This document shows positions 24,642 through 36,161 of a DNA stretch of 64,000 nt, piece after piece (position 1 is the first letter of the stretch; each line of letters starts with the position of its first letter). Made by a program: the position numbers and the translations under genes. The notes beneath the pieces were generated by a model. The model saw nothing but the letters and a program-made list of their open reading frames with translations, was not told where the DNA came from and made no database searches. The DNA comes from Zychaea mexicana. Its lineage: Eukaryota > Mucoromycota > Mucoromycetes > Mucorales > Lichtheimiaceae. The stretch spans positions 120,654 through 184,653 of the forward strand of contig NW_026516755.1 of assembly GCF_025766255.1 (NCBI RefSeq), written 5' to 3'.

Positions 24642-25853
24642 TTACTGCTGCTTGGCAGCTACTTTGACATTCTTTGACGGGCCGGCGTACTGGGTGTTGA
24701 GCAACCAATCCCAGAACGTAAAGTACGGTTGCGAAAAGTTCTTTTTGATGCCATAAGGTTGATGATGGATGTCATGACTATACACAAGTAATCAGTATTC
24801 CGAACACCCTGATTCCCTCTATCGCTTCTCTCCCCCCCCCCTGTTGTCCTTTCTTTGATTACTTACTAGACGACGTTGTTGCCAAAGAAACACTGAAGTG
24901 GGTCCCATGGGAACGAATATCCACAGTGATCGTCCACTATTTCCAAATCCGGTAAATTTCCAAAGGCTGCTGTTGCTGTCTCTCCTCCCGCTATTACAAA
25001 AGTTCATTCTTACCTGTCTTCATGTTGGAAAACGTGAAAAAAATCATGCCCAGCATTGGCGACATGCCCGTCAGTTCAAACGCAATGGTTGCACCCAGGG
25101 TATCCAACAAAAACCCTTCCAAAGGGTGGTTGTACAGAGCGCCAAAGGCATACGGCACATAGAGTCGGTGATGGTGCGAGTGGATATGTTTGTAAAGAAA
25201 TTTGTTGAGGTGGAAAAGACGATGGAGAAAATATTGATGTGTATCCATGATTACCCTGTAATGAGTTTCCCCAGACATCTTGAGTTAATAATTGAGTGCA
25301 AACAGCAGCCCTAAACCTCAGCACGCAATACCCCCCCCTCCCCTCCCCTCAATATCCCACACTTTGTGCTCGTAAAAACGTACATGCCAAGGAAGAACTG
25401 GACGCAAGGCCACACGTAATTATACAAGCTATAAGCCAACGAGGTAGCCATAGCGGTCGAATTCTTCAGTGCAGGGGCAACCAAGGCCAGGACGGTGTGA
25501 ATATGCGAGGCAAGATAGACCACAATCGCTTCTTGTCTGCGCAAAAGGGCAGCAGGATCGGCTGGAGGCGTGATAACAATAACACCGAGGATGAACTGAA
25601 TAGTTTGCTGACTGGCCACCATGACAAGGACTCGTGTGAGCGTCACTCGGTTGCGTTTTGCCATATCCTCAGAGGTGTGAATGCGGTACTGCTCAAAAAA
25701 TGGGATCTCGGCCTTCATCATAAAGTGGAAGGCAATGCTGTAAATCCAGTAAGCAACGATTGGGACCCACACCGACATTGCTTCAATAGTCCAAGGATCA
25801 ATGGCGGATGGATCCAACGACATCAGAAAGTCGGTTGTGGTAATGTTCATCAT
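24642..25853 (-). CDS. SUR2: Sphinganine C4-hydroxylase (SUR2/SYR2), fatty acid hydroxylase superfamily
   Basis: Sur2 is an ER di-iron enzyme that hydroxylates sphinganine at C4 to make phytosphingosine-type sphingolipids. Four exons (25384-25853, 25014-25255, 24867-24936, 24642-24777) give 918 nt, 305 residues. All three histidine boxes are present: HRLFH (in DTHQYFLHRLFHLNKF), HSHHH (in YKHIHSHHHRLYVPYAFGAL) and HDIHH (in VVYHDIHHQPYGIKKNFSQP). Downstream are YFTFWDWLLNTQYAG and a C-terminal AAKQQ; the Lys near the end could act as an ER-retrieval-like signal. Several hydrophobic helices precede the first His box. Intron 1 holds a G-rich run on the coding strand. The gene is divergent from the Ldb17-like gene. 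Identification is strong. Confidence 0.92.
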
Positions 25854-26188
25854 GTCAATGAAGAAAAAAAGGGAAAAGAAAAGAGTGGAGGCAGGAAAGA
25901 AAAAAGAAAAAAGAGGTTGCGGAGTCGGTTGTCAGTGCTGCTGGTAAAAAAATGGTCCGAGATGCTGCTGCTTGTGTGATGCTTGTCCGTTCAAACGGCT
26001 GGGTTTATATGCACTGCCATATTAGGAATAGATGCTTCTGTTTCTGGTTTTGTGTTCTCTGCTTTCCATCCCTTCCCTCTCGAGAAAATTATACACTTTC
26101 CTCTTTCTTCTTCCCCCACCCCCACCCCCCTTCGCACACCTCTCTTTTTTCTCCCTTCCCTTCCTAGCACACCTCCCCGGCAGCAGCA
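25854..26188. promoter_or_regulatory. Divergent promoter between SUR2 and the Ldb17-like gene
   Basis: A 335-base region separating two divergent start codons. It is strongly strand-asymmetric: purine-rich near SUR2 and C/T-rich near the plus gene, with three adjacent C runs at about 26114-26131. It must hold both promoters. No clear TATA box was recognised. Confidence 0.5.
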
Positions 26189-28121
26189 ATGGACTATGAT
26201 GCCATTGATTACTTTTTCGATGACGCCGAAAGTTTCAATGCCGGTAAAATGTCACCTCATGGTGTTGTTATTGACACGATCAAGAGTTAGTTTTCGTTGT
26301 AAAACTGAAACCGTTTTTGTTTTCCTTTAAAAACCTACGCTAGAACTCGACGACATACTTTTACTGCCGTGCGAGAGTAAAGAAGATGCTGAACGGATAA
26401 CGACGCAATATGTTAAACTGGTCACCCGATTCCAACGTATGTCGTCTAGTACTGGGGGAAAGAAACAGGCCGGGCTTTTTATATCCATGTAGAGGGAAGG
26501 AGCCTGGTTAAATGGGTTGGATGTAGATCAGCCAGTAATAACCAGCCCATTGTTTGATTATCTAGACGAGTTCTGCGAGACGCTTGCCGAGCGGGCACGA
26601 ATGGCATACAAGCTGATCGATTCGACACTGTTTTTGGAGCACAGCACAACGATCCTGAGCCACATACTGCATCGTCATGCTCTGGCAACGACAAACGAAA
26701 ACGACAGTGATCTGCTGATCCCGTATTCCATCTTGATCTACGCGGGAAAGGAGGATCCACGGTGGATGAAGTACATTGTCTCTGATGCACGGCGGAACAA
26801 ACAAAATCGGCTGTTTAGAAAGATATTGCAGGAAACTGCAACGGACAGCTACAAACTGATGGGCGTTTCTGTAGTGCTTGCATTCGAAATGTGCAAAGTA
26901 TCCAAGCTACGCGCAGCTGACTTGGGTGAGTCCTATAGCCCAAACTACTGTAGACCAGGTTGTTCTCTTTTTGTGCTCATGTATCATTATTTTTCCGACG
27001 CTTTCGCATGATAGATGCCATTACTCCGGGCTTCCTCAACCATCTGTTGGACGTGGTGGAGTCCATGGTCAATGATGCTGACGAGACGTTCAACTACGAC
27101 ATCATCCAGCTGTTGCTGGTGTTTAACGAGCAGTTTCTAATGGCGTCCAAGGGCGAACCCAATAACAAGGTGCTGGATGTCTTGACGGAACGTATAGGGA
27201 CAACCAACACGTTCAGTGCTAATTTGATCTTCATGCTTAATCGGTCAGGTATTGTTTAATTTGTATATATACTCATCCACCCCCCCCTTCTTCCTGTGGG
27301 TTACTCCGAATTGTTGGTATTTTTAGGAGGGTTGTTATGGTTACTCACGCATTTCTGTGTAACAACAACAACAACAACAACAACGTAGATGATGCATGTG
27401 TCAAGCTGCTCATCCTCAAACTCTTGTACGGCGTCTTCACCCGGCCGGCATTGTACGAATACTTTTACACAAATGACCTTTACGTGCTTGTCGATGTCAT
27501 GCTACGAGAAGTCTGCGATCTGGGCGAGGAGCGTGAAGCAGCCGCGGTAAAACATTCTTCTTCTTGTCTACTTGTACACAATGTGTAGAGCAAGAGTTTA
27601 TGCAACATATTGGGATATCATACTCACATCAACTCGTGCCGCAATAGCTCCGCGATGCCTATCTCCGGGTCCTCCGCCCACTGCTCATCAATACCCAGCT
27701 GCGACGAGCACCTTACAAACAAACAGAGATCCACAACACATTGTGCGCCATGATCACCCCACGCAGCTATGTTCACGTCGATCCTGCCACAAGCCGTCTG
27801 GTCGAACGCATCTTGGAGGAGTGGTGGGGAAATATCTGCAAGCAGCCCATGGCACCATTGCTCGGCGTCGATGTCAAAGCCCCTCTCCTTGCTGCCTCAC
27901 AGCATGGCACAAATGCACAGGTTGTCGGCAGATCACCGAGTCCCTATCCCATGATGCGCTCATCCACCTCTACCTCTACCTCGTCTAATACCTCCTCCAC
28001 CACCGAATCCTCGCCCTCTTCTCCTGCCCCTACTCCCGATGATAATACAAACACTACTCCTACCACCAACAACGGCAGCAGCGGTCAGAAGAACCCTGCC
28101 GACATTGTTCTTTGTGCCTAA
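26189..28121 (+). CDS. SPIN90/Ldb17/Dip1-like Arp2/3 activator
   Basis: The SPIN90/Ldb17 leucine-rich domain (fission yeast Dip1) activates Arp2/3 to seed linear actin filaments at endocytic patches. Start MDYDAIDYFFDDAESFNA; the first exon is 26189-26243. Later exons read ELDDILLLPCESKEDAERI, PLFDYLDEFCETLAERARM, LDAITPGFLNHLLDVVESMV, YDIIQLLLVFNEQFL, NRSDDACVKLLILKLLYGVF and LRDAYLRVLRPLLINTQLRR, the last being the family's signature. The C-terminal 80 residues are Ser/Thr/Pro-rich and probably disordered. About six exons. The exon 2 to exon 3 junction (near 26437-26502) is uncertain, because the acceptor that keeps frame is a weak AAG or GAG. Family call good. Confidence 0.82.
27360..27384 (+). 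repeat. (AAC)n trinucleotide repeat
   Basis: Eight consecutive AAC units just before a splice acceptor inside the Ldb17-like gene. Intronic by the frame-based model. Confidence 0.9.
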
Positions 28122-28479
28122 TTACTTATCGTTCTTCTGCTGTTTTCTTTCTTCAAACTCAACCTCACATCATCACAACCCATCTTCGCTATATATCCAC
28201 ACACACACACATTACTTCCCGTCTCGTTCATCTTTTGCTGTTTAATTGTTTCTTCTGCATACTTCTTCCTCCCCCCTTTCAAGATCATATATAAACAAAC
28301 CATCCATGCATTTCGCACGCACTTTTGAGCTCGTTGCGAACAATCTATAATCTGATGTCAAATACTGGTATATAATGCAAACAAAAGAAAAGAACAACAA
28401 TAGGAAACAAGGTGATGCAATAAAGAAACTATTATACAGGGTAAACGATGTAATAAATTGTGAGAAAGGAAAAGCTTGC
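28122..28479. other. Convergent 3' flanks of the Ldb17-like and HECT genes
   Basis: AT-rich tail sequence between two converging stop codons, with a short (CA) tract at about 28199-28211. Presumably both 3' UTRs. No gene seen. Confidence 0.5.
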
Positions 28480-31400
28480 TTAGACAAGTCCAAATCCTTT
28501 GGCATTTTCTATGGCAGTGATTAAACGTTCACTCATTTTTTCCCGGGAAGCGTATTCCGGAAGTAGTAAGCGACTGAAACACGTGAGTGCTGTGGGCAGC
28601 CTGTCACTGTCCGGTCCGTTGCGCTGTACGACAAACGTCAGCTCCTTCAATCCGCCTACAGGAACACGGTCGCTTGCTGTGACAAAGAAGAGCAGCTTGC
28701 GTTTTTGCTCGGATGTCATCTCTTGATGAACAATGGACCAAAAGTGTCTATCCATCAATAAAGATAGTTGTGAGTACCAAAAACTAGTCAAGGTAAAAAG
28801 AAAAACTTACCGAATCGTTGTGTGCTCAGCACTGTATCCATCATCATACTCTGTCACGCGTTCCAGCTCGTCCAAATCTATTTCCGCGCTTTGGCGCTGA
28901 CCACATGCCACGACTTCCAACACTTGGGCTGTGCAAAGATCCATGGCTGAGCCGCCCATGACGCTCCATAGTCCCCGACGGATCGCCAATAACGGGTCTC
29001 GTTGGGCATAGTAAAGAAAATGGGTACAGTAATCCCTTACAAAGTCAGTCCGATTCGCATTGGTCACGGGTACATCGGTTCCACCCGGTTGCAATGGCCA
29101 TGTCGCGATACCTTGGCCAAAAACGTCCAAGGATATCTCATAATTGCGACAAAACACGTCCTGCACGTCCTCTGGCCAATCCAACAACTGTTGCAGTCCG
29201 TGTGCTAACGATGGCCATCCTTCACACAAATCTTGGAACGTAAACAACTCATGACGATTGGCGAGTGCCTCGATCCGTGCCTCGCTGGGTTGCACAAGCA
29301 CCTTCCAAAGCACTTGCGGGAACTGGAGATTCATAATGACGCCATTGTAGATGGCCAGGCCCATCATGACGCCCACCATTTCATACGTTCGTAACGAGTC
29401 CTCATTGTTGACCACCGGAAGCATCCACTGCAGTCGTGTGTCCGGATCAGTATCAAACAGCCCCAATGGTTTAGCCATGAGCTTTTCAAACAACACGTTG
29501 AAAAACTCCTTTTGTACGCCGCCTTGATCCATGCCTTCTTCGCCACCGCCAACAAACTTGATCTTGAGCGGCTTTTTGATATTCACCCATTGCCGTGACA
29601 CTTGATGGAATGTGTCCTGCACAAAATGCTCGCGCCGGATCTCCAAAAGCAGGTACGGGCATGTAGCACTTTTCAAGTTGGTCTCGAGATTCCGGACCAT
29701 GCGCGGTGCATCGGACAAAAGACGTCGCGCATGAACTACAAGCGTGTGGTTGACACATGCGTCTTCGTACTCGGCCGACATTTGCGACATGGCGTCAAGT
29801 TGCAAGATCTTGCGTTTGACAGGTGGTGGCAATAGGAACGGGTAACTGAACCATGAGAATTGATATTCGTTGGCAAAAGGGTACGGTAACAAAATGGAGG
29901 TTGAGGTTGTTGTAAGGAACAGACGCGTGCGTCGTTGTTGTTCGTTGAGTCCACAAAACTGACTCGCTGAAGAGGACGGTCGTGATGCTGCAATGGTGGA
30001 TATCGAATGACGCCCCTCGCCATATTGTAACACACGTCTCCATATCCGATACTCGTTTTTGATGTTGAGCTTCTTACATACGGCTTCGCAATTGAAATCA
30101 CTGGTTGGGATAATTGTGCCTGATGCAGTAGATGATAGTGAATTGGCTTCGTAGGCAAGCTCTAAAAACTTGGTCGCCATGACAACCGAGTCTTGTTCAC
30201 CGTGTTTGTACGGCCCGGTATGAAAATGATTGATCAGATAATTGTGCAAGTGTGTTACAAGCGAACGCATTCGTACTGCATCCAAACTAAGAATTATTTC
30301 ATGTGAGGCAAAAGTATAATGATTTCTGTTGGTGCTTGCTACATAAATCCGAAAACAAAGCCTCTCTCTCTCTCTCTTCTTTCGACAAACGTACCTGGCG
30401 AGATGCTGCTTCAGCACCTCTCTGATCACGGATTGTCTATTACATGCAATCTTGTTCACGACTTGGATAAACTTGTGTGACAAGATCCCAGACCACATAT
30501 CGCCAGCTGCCATGAACGGTGTTGCTGTTGCTACAATTGCTGAAGATGACGATGATGATAGCGTGAATGTTGCTTCTTCACTCTGCCCTTCAGTAGCGGA
30601 ATCGTCCGAAGATGCTGATGATGACAGTTCTTCCGTATGCTGTTGGATCCGTATCCATTCCATCACGGCAAGCAGTGCTCGACACCATTCAACCATAGTA
30701 CGTATACACGATGACGACTTGGCATCTTGAGCAGTGGTCAATGATGTCATACCATCCGTATTCATGTTCATTCTATCCAACAATGTTTCCAGACTTTCCG
30801 TCACGGTCTCGGATGTCCGGATATCATAATTACTACTAACACCACTGCCGCCAAGAATCGTTCTATAAAACAGTGCCAATTCGTCAAGTTCGGTTTTTTG
30901 GAATGATAGGCCGATTGGTTGTAGTAAATGTGATCCGTTCGATAATAAACTATTGCCAATGCCTTCCCAGTTTTGGAAAACTGCACGACACCAATAGCTA
31001 AGTTTTTGCGGGTCTTCTGTCACCATCTGATGGACTTGATCGATGGCTGTTTGCACGTCGGTGATGATGTTTGGTCGAATCGCAAGTAACATGCCTTCTT
31101 CACTGGATGTGTCAGATTCGTAAGAGCTGCTGTTGGTCGTTGTCGAAGTATCGCTCATTGAATCGAGTTGGTAGTAGTAACTGTTATCGCCATTGTTATT
31201 CTTATTGTTGTTGCTGTTGTTTTCCGGTTTTGGCGCCACATTCGTGTTACACAAAGATCCCATGAATCCGTCTCGTTCATCATGCACTTGATTTGATTTA
31301 TTTGGAAGCTCATCTATAAAGGGAATAGAAGACATGGTTTTGTGTTCTTAGTAGAAGGAAAAGGCACGTATTCTTCCTCTCACACACACACACACACACC

Positions 31401-32732
31401 CTTACCATTCTCTCGTTTCGTTCGACGCCGCCGCCGAGAACTCTTGTTTGATCTGTTGTTCTTGTCGTTGTCATCCTCCACTATATTACTGCTGCTGCTG
31501 CTGCTACTGGGACTACTTGAACCGGATCTGTTGTTGCTGTTCTTGGTTTGATCGTGATCAACTTGCATTCCAAATAATGACAGAAAAGACGATGACGAAA
31601 ATAGGGACAGCAAAAATGGCTTTGCACGTGCTGGTTGTTGGTGCTGTTCCTCTTCCTCATCTTCCTCCTCAGCAGCCCACGCATGTTGAGCTTTTGGTGC
31701 TGTCTCGTAAAATGTATGATATTGACAAAGACGACTTTCGGGTTTCGATGCAAGTTGAATGGACATAACGAGTGCTGCTTGTCGATGTAAATTGCGTATA
31801 CCACCTATAATAGTAACAAGAATAAAGAAATCAATCATTCAATTCGTTCATCATTCGATGCTGGATATCATTTCCTCAAAACTACTATGGCTACTACTAC
31901 TACCACTACCCTTATTGCAACATAGTGTTGCAAGGGCTTTGACCTTATTAGGCATACCTTTGCCTGTAGCGCAAAACCGGTTCATACAATCTGCACGTCC
32001 ACATCCTACCGTAAGCTGCTGGAAATACTGTTCTATTCTCGCTTCATAGTCGCATTTTGCTTCCTTGAGCCTTCTTTTGCGTAACGATTTCAAACTCGAT
32101 TCCCCGGGTAAATGGACAATGTCCTTTTTGCTCTTGTTGGCTTTGCTGCTGCTTCCGTTGCTCTTGGCAATGCTACTTGCATTCAATCGATCTTTATTGG
32201 AAATGTGATTTGGCAGGGAAGCCGGCGATTGTTGTTGTGGTGAAGTAGAGGGTCGAGCATGAGATGAAAAGTGGTGACAGACGAGGTTGTTCTTAGTGTT
32301 GTTGGCTGTAGTAGAAGTGGTAGTGCTGGCCGTAGTCGTTGTGCTAGTAGTCCTGCCGCTTAACTTGGCCGACAATAATCGCTTATTGTTGTTTTCTTCA
32401 AAAGTAGAAAGATTCTCGGTACTACTGTTACATTCAATGGACGAATCGTTCCATACTCTATGGCTGTTGTTATTGTTGCTGTTGCTATTGTTATGGCTGC
32501 TACTCGTACTGCTCCCACTGCTAATCGTGCTGCAACCACCGTTACTATTGCTACTGGAAGTACTGCTCGGTGTAGTGCTGCCAGTACCGCTGTTTGTGCT
32601 ATTTGCGGTGGCACTTGTTGAGTTCGTGCCGGTAGTGCCATTTTGATGAGATGACCCAGGACTTGTAGTTGGCGCAGTAATGGGCGATGCCGGGTCATAC
32701 ATTCGACGTGAGTGGTCTAGAATTGTCGACAT
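28480..32732 (-). CDS. UBE3A (E6-AP)-like HECT ubiquitin ligase with N-terminal AZUL domain
   Basis: HECT E3 ligases pass ubiquitin from E2 through a catalytic Cys to substrate. Five exons (31910-32732, 31406-31804, 30395-31313, 28811-30286, 28480-28747) join to 3885 nt, exactly divisible by three, 1294 residues. The first about 200 residues are Ser/Thr/Asn/Gly-rich. An AZUL zinc domain follows (about 230-274): YFQQLTVGCGRADCMNRFCA and LATLCC. A central UBE3A-type region precedes the HECT domain, with KIKFVGGGEEGMDQGGVQKE, FFNVLFEKLM, MVGVMMGLAIYNG and FVTASDRVPVGGLKEL. The catalytic Cys sits in LPTALTCFSRLLLPEY (about residue 1262), and the end is KGFGLV. The intron 30287-30394 is 108 nt with no in-frame stop, so unspliced mRNA would still be open. 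Identification strong. Confidence 0.92.
31380..31400. repeat. (CA)n microsatellite in HECT gene intron
   Basis: Run of CA dinucleotides lying between the donor at 31404-31405 and the acceptor at 31314-31315 of the HECT gene, hence intronic. Confidence 0.9.
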
Positions 32733-34928
32733 TGACTATTGTTGTATATAATGATAGTGATACACAAAAATAAAGAGAAAAGAAGAAAAGAAAAAGAAGG
32801 TTACGTTTCTAAAACGGCACACTCTGTGATTGCTACTGCTAAGCTCGCTCTGTGTAATAATGACGGGATTTTAAACTGGCATTATCGGTAAGCTCATGTT
32901 AGTAATTCAGCAATTTCTAGAAGTGCTGGAAGGATGGTAGGTGTGGTAGATGGTAGTGGCGGTGTTGAACGTCGACACTACACAACGAGAGGGCTTGCTC
33001 GAGTTGTAGTATATCGTTCCTTTCGAGTATATATCAGTTTGTTTTTTTCTTAAAGCAATCAGGCTCATCAATAAGCAACGGCCGACAATTTATTGTCTAG
33101 GGGTTTGTTGTTTGTATGCAGTACACACCAAACAAAGAAGACTTCCTGCCTTGTTCCTCATCGTCATCTTCCAAATAGAGTAATTTTTGTTGTTTTAAGC
33201 ATTTCGAAACTGATGCATCTATGTAAGCGAATGTAAAATTTATACAAGTACAATGTATTCGCATACGGTATCTTTTTCATGAACGCACCAGGATAGCACT
33301 TTCTTGGCGTTGTACATATGATACCTGGTTAACCGAGGATTATGATACCGGGAAGGAGCCGGCGTCAGAGGATAACTTAGACTAGCTGTATAATAAACCC
33401 ACATCCCTATACACTCCCTACAAAACGTTTACCTCTCAAGTAGGGTGGGTGGGTTCTGTGCTGGCTACAACACACTATCTGCTCTTCCCTTCCTTATCAT
33501 ATATAATTATCGTACTGCAAGGAAGCGTCTATAGACCCAATGGCGCAAGCCACCTAGTCTTCCATTATAATAAAGCCATAAATACCTGGTTGAAAGAAAA
33601 AAAAATACTCTTGCACTATGTAATCTTGGCTTCGTTTCCATAGCAATTAATTAAAAGCTCTAGTATTGCTACATAATAGACCCTTTTTATATCGTTAAGA
33701 AAAGTATGGGAAAACACCGGTGGGCAAGATCATCCCCGAGTTCATTATCAAACAAGGAAAAAAGCAAGAGCTCGTTCGACATATATCACATAAATCGGTG
33801 TTTATGATTGCAAGTATGATAGAAATATGGCTCGCATGTGGCAACATCAACAACATACGTATTTGTTGTTGCGCCCGTATGCTACAAAATAGTGTTCAAG
33901 TTATCAGTAAAGTGAGTAGCGTAAACATATGCTGTCATGGTAATGGAGATGATGTGCAATAAATTAATAGGTATCTAGCAGCAATAAGGAGTCATCAAAA
34001 CATTGCCATTTTTTGGGTGTCCAATACAGTGGCCGCTCGCTATAGTGTTATAAGAAATGAGGCATAATTTCCATCACTATGATATATCCGAATAATTACT
34101 ATATCAAATGCTGGTTTTGTTAATGGGCTCTGGCAAATAGATTACCTATGGGTCTATATGGAGAGCTCATCAAGAGAAGCTCTAGAGCTGCCCGCTGTCA
34201 CTTTTAATTCAATCGGTAATGAGCTCAAAGATTATACTATCCCTCACTTCAATCTTTCCAATGACATCCCGCCTTACTTACAGTATTATAGCTGATAGGT
34301 GTGCATTTGGCTGCAAGCGCCTCATTGATGGAGTGCCACGCTTAATATTAATACTCAAGACGACAATCTACACTCATGAAGCAGCAAAAACTAGCAAATT
34401 GTGAATGATATTACTGTAACATAAGCGATCTGGTAATCAATGGTTTAGCAGGTACGTTCAAAAGGCTGATGTTATCGTGTATAAGGTTTGTTTCCCGATA
34501 CGGATACTGTAGGTGAGTGTCAATGTACAGTACTGTATATTCAAAAAGAAAATGAGGAGCAAGAGAATCGAATAGATAAGGGATCAGTAATACAAGTGGT
34601 GCTAGTATACTAGATACAGATTATATTTCTATGCAAAGCTTGTGCATGGTCAGTTGTAAAAGTATTTCAGACGATTTAATAACGACGCCCACGTGTTCTT
34701 CATCTGGCTTCGTGCAAATTCGTACATATACATATCGAATTGAATTGAGACTAAAACACACTGGAATAGCATCGCGAATACTTCTGTGTACCCTTGGGTC
34801 TCTAAATCCATATTGCTTTATCTTCTTTTACTGCTGATGCATGTGCACGTTTTTACACAGCATGAGCACTCGTTCAAAATCTGCCTTACATAGTTTAAAC
34901 AACTCCCTTTCGCTCTGCTATTTAAAGA

Positions 34929-34950
34929 CAATGGGCACTTATGCCCATTG
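34929..34950. repeat. Perfect 9-bp inverted repeat (hairpin)
   Basis: CAATGGGCA, four-base loop CTTA, then TGCCCATTG. It follows TATTTAAA-like sequence; no U tract follows immediately. Confidence 0.8.
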
Positions 34951-35447
34951 CTTATTGTTCCGCTACTAAGTATCTTCATCATTCAGTCTGTCAAATATCT
35001 CGGTATTTTCCAAGCGCATCTTCTTATTCGGACTAGCTGATATGAAAGCAATTGCGTGAAAAGTTACTACACTAGGTCGTTCGTTGCATTCCGTTGCTTC
35101 TCTTATTTTACAATTATCACAAGCCATTCTCTTTAAACAGAGTCCAAGCTATCTCTCTTCTTCTTTTCTTTTTTACTTAGCTTCACCTTCACCTTTTACG
35201 ATTCTGCATTCACCCTTTTTAACGCTTAAAAAGGCAGTCCTCTATTGATGTTACTTCGAAAACAATAAGACTTCAACCCACTCTGGTTTGGCCGCGTTCA
35301 AAACATCATATTTGCATGTGATAAATTCAGGACTATGTGTGTTCTCCTTCTGTTATTGCTGTTGATGCTGCTGCCGCAGCTGTCAAGCTGGCTTCAATCA
35401 TAGTCAGAAGCTGGTAACAAGTTTTTCTACATACTAGGAAGCGCGAA

Positions 35448-35486
35448 ATGATCGTCCGTGAAAATCCCGAAGAAGGGGACGATCAT
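35448..35486. repeat. Perfect 10-bp inverted repeat with 19-base loop
   Basis: ATGATCGTCC at 35448-35457 pairs with GGACGATCAT at 35477-35486. It is GC-richer than the surroundings. Confidence 0.8.
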
Positions 35487-36137
35487 ACTCTGTAAGCGTC
35501 TTCAACTTCATTTTTCCGTCATAGTTAGTTCTTGCATGTGTATATACATACTGGTCTCGTCATTATAGCACCAATGAATGTGCTTCACGATGAGCATATT
35601 TGCAGATCCTGCGGTATATTGTTTTCGGCGATTTGAAGCACTTTCGTCCTCTCAAAGCATCATCCGCGAAAGTATGTAAAACGATGGTGTAAAAGCCTGA
35701 AGTGTAAAGAAGGTAAGCTATTATGATATTTCTTGTGAGAATGGAAAACTACAAGATGTGCCAAAGTGATCAGCATGGGCTGTTAAAGGACATCATCAAT
35801 AGTTTTGTTCTGTCATAACAAATCAGTGTCACATGATCCTATTCAATACACTTTACTGAGGTGCGTGCCTGACAGCTGCGTTTTATAGTTCGTAAGAAGC
35901 ATGGCATATGCTCGAGTAGAGGCTAAAAGAAATTCTAACAGCGTAGTAGAACGTATTATGCTTACACAGTAACATGTTGACTGTTTTTAGTAATGCCCTA
36001 TGAATAGCTTTATTGTTTCAAGCCTTAATATACTGCTCACTGAATACTTCGTAGGTATATGGGCAATTATCGGTATGTACATTTAAACATGCCACCATTT
36101 GCCCCGCATTTATAGATATGATAAGCATAGAAAATTA

Positions 36138-36161
36138 TTTGACAAAAACTTTTTTGTCAAA
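36138..36161. repeat. Perfect 10-bp inverted repeat (hairpin)
   Basis: TTTGACAAAA, loop ACTT, then TTTTGTCAAA. AT-rich, so weaker evidence of function than the other two hairpins. Confidence 0.8.

Noticed and set aside
24898..25979. Long plus-strand open frames opposite SUR2
   Set aside because: They are antisense to exons with all three histidine boxes of SUR2 and have no domain of their own.
29486..30158. Minus-strand alternate-frame ORFs in the HECT gene
   Set aside because: Overlap the verified HECT reading frame; shadows.
35560..35700. CRSCG and KSLKCKEG segments suggesting a zinc ribbon
   Set aside because: Interrupted by a stop after SAI and not joined to any longer frame; too short to assign to a transposase family.
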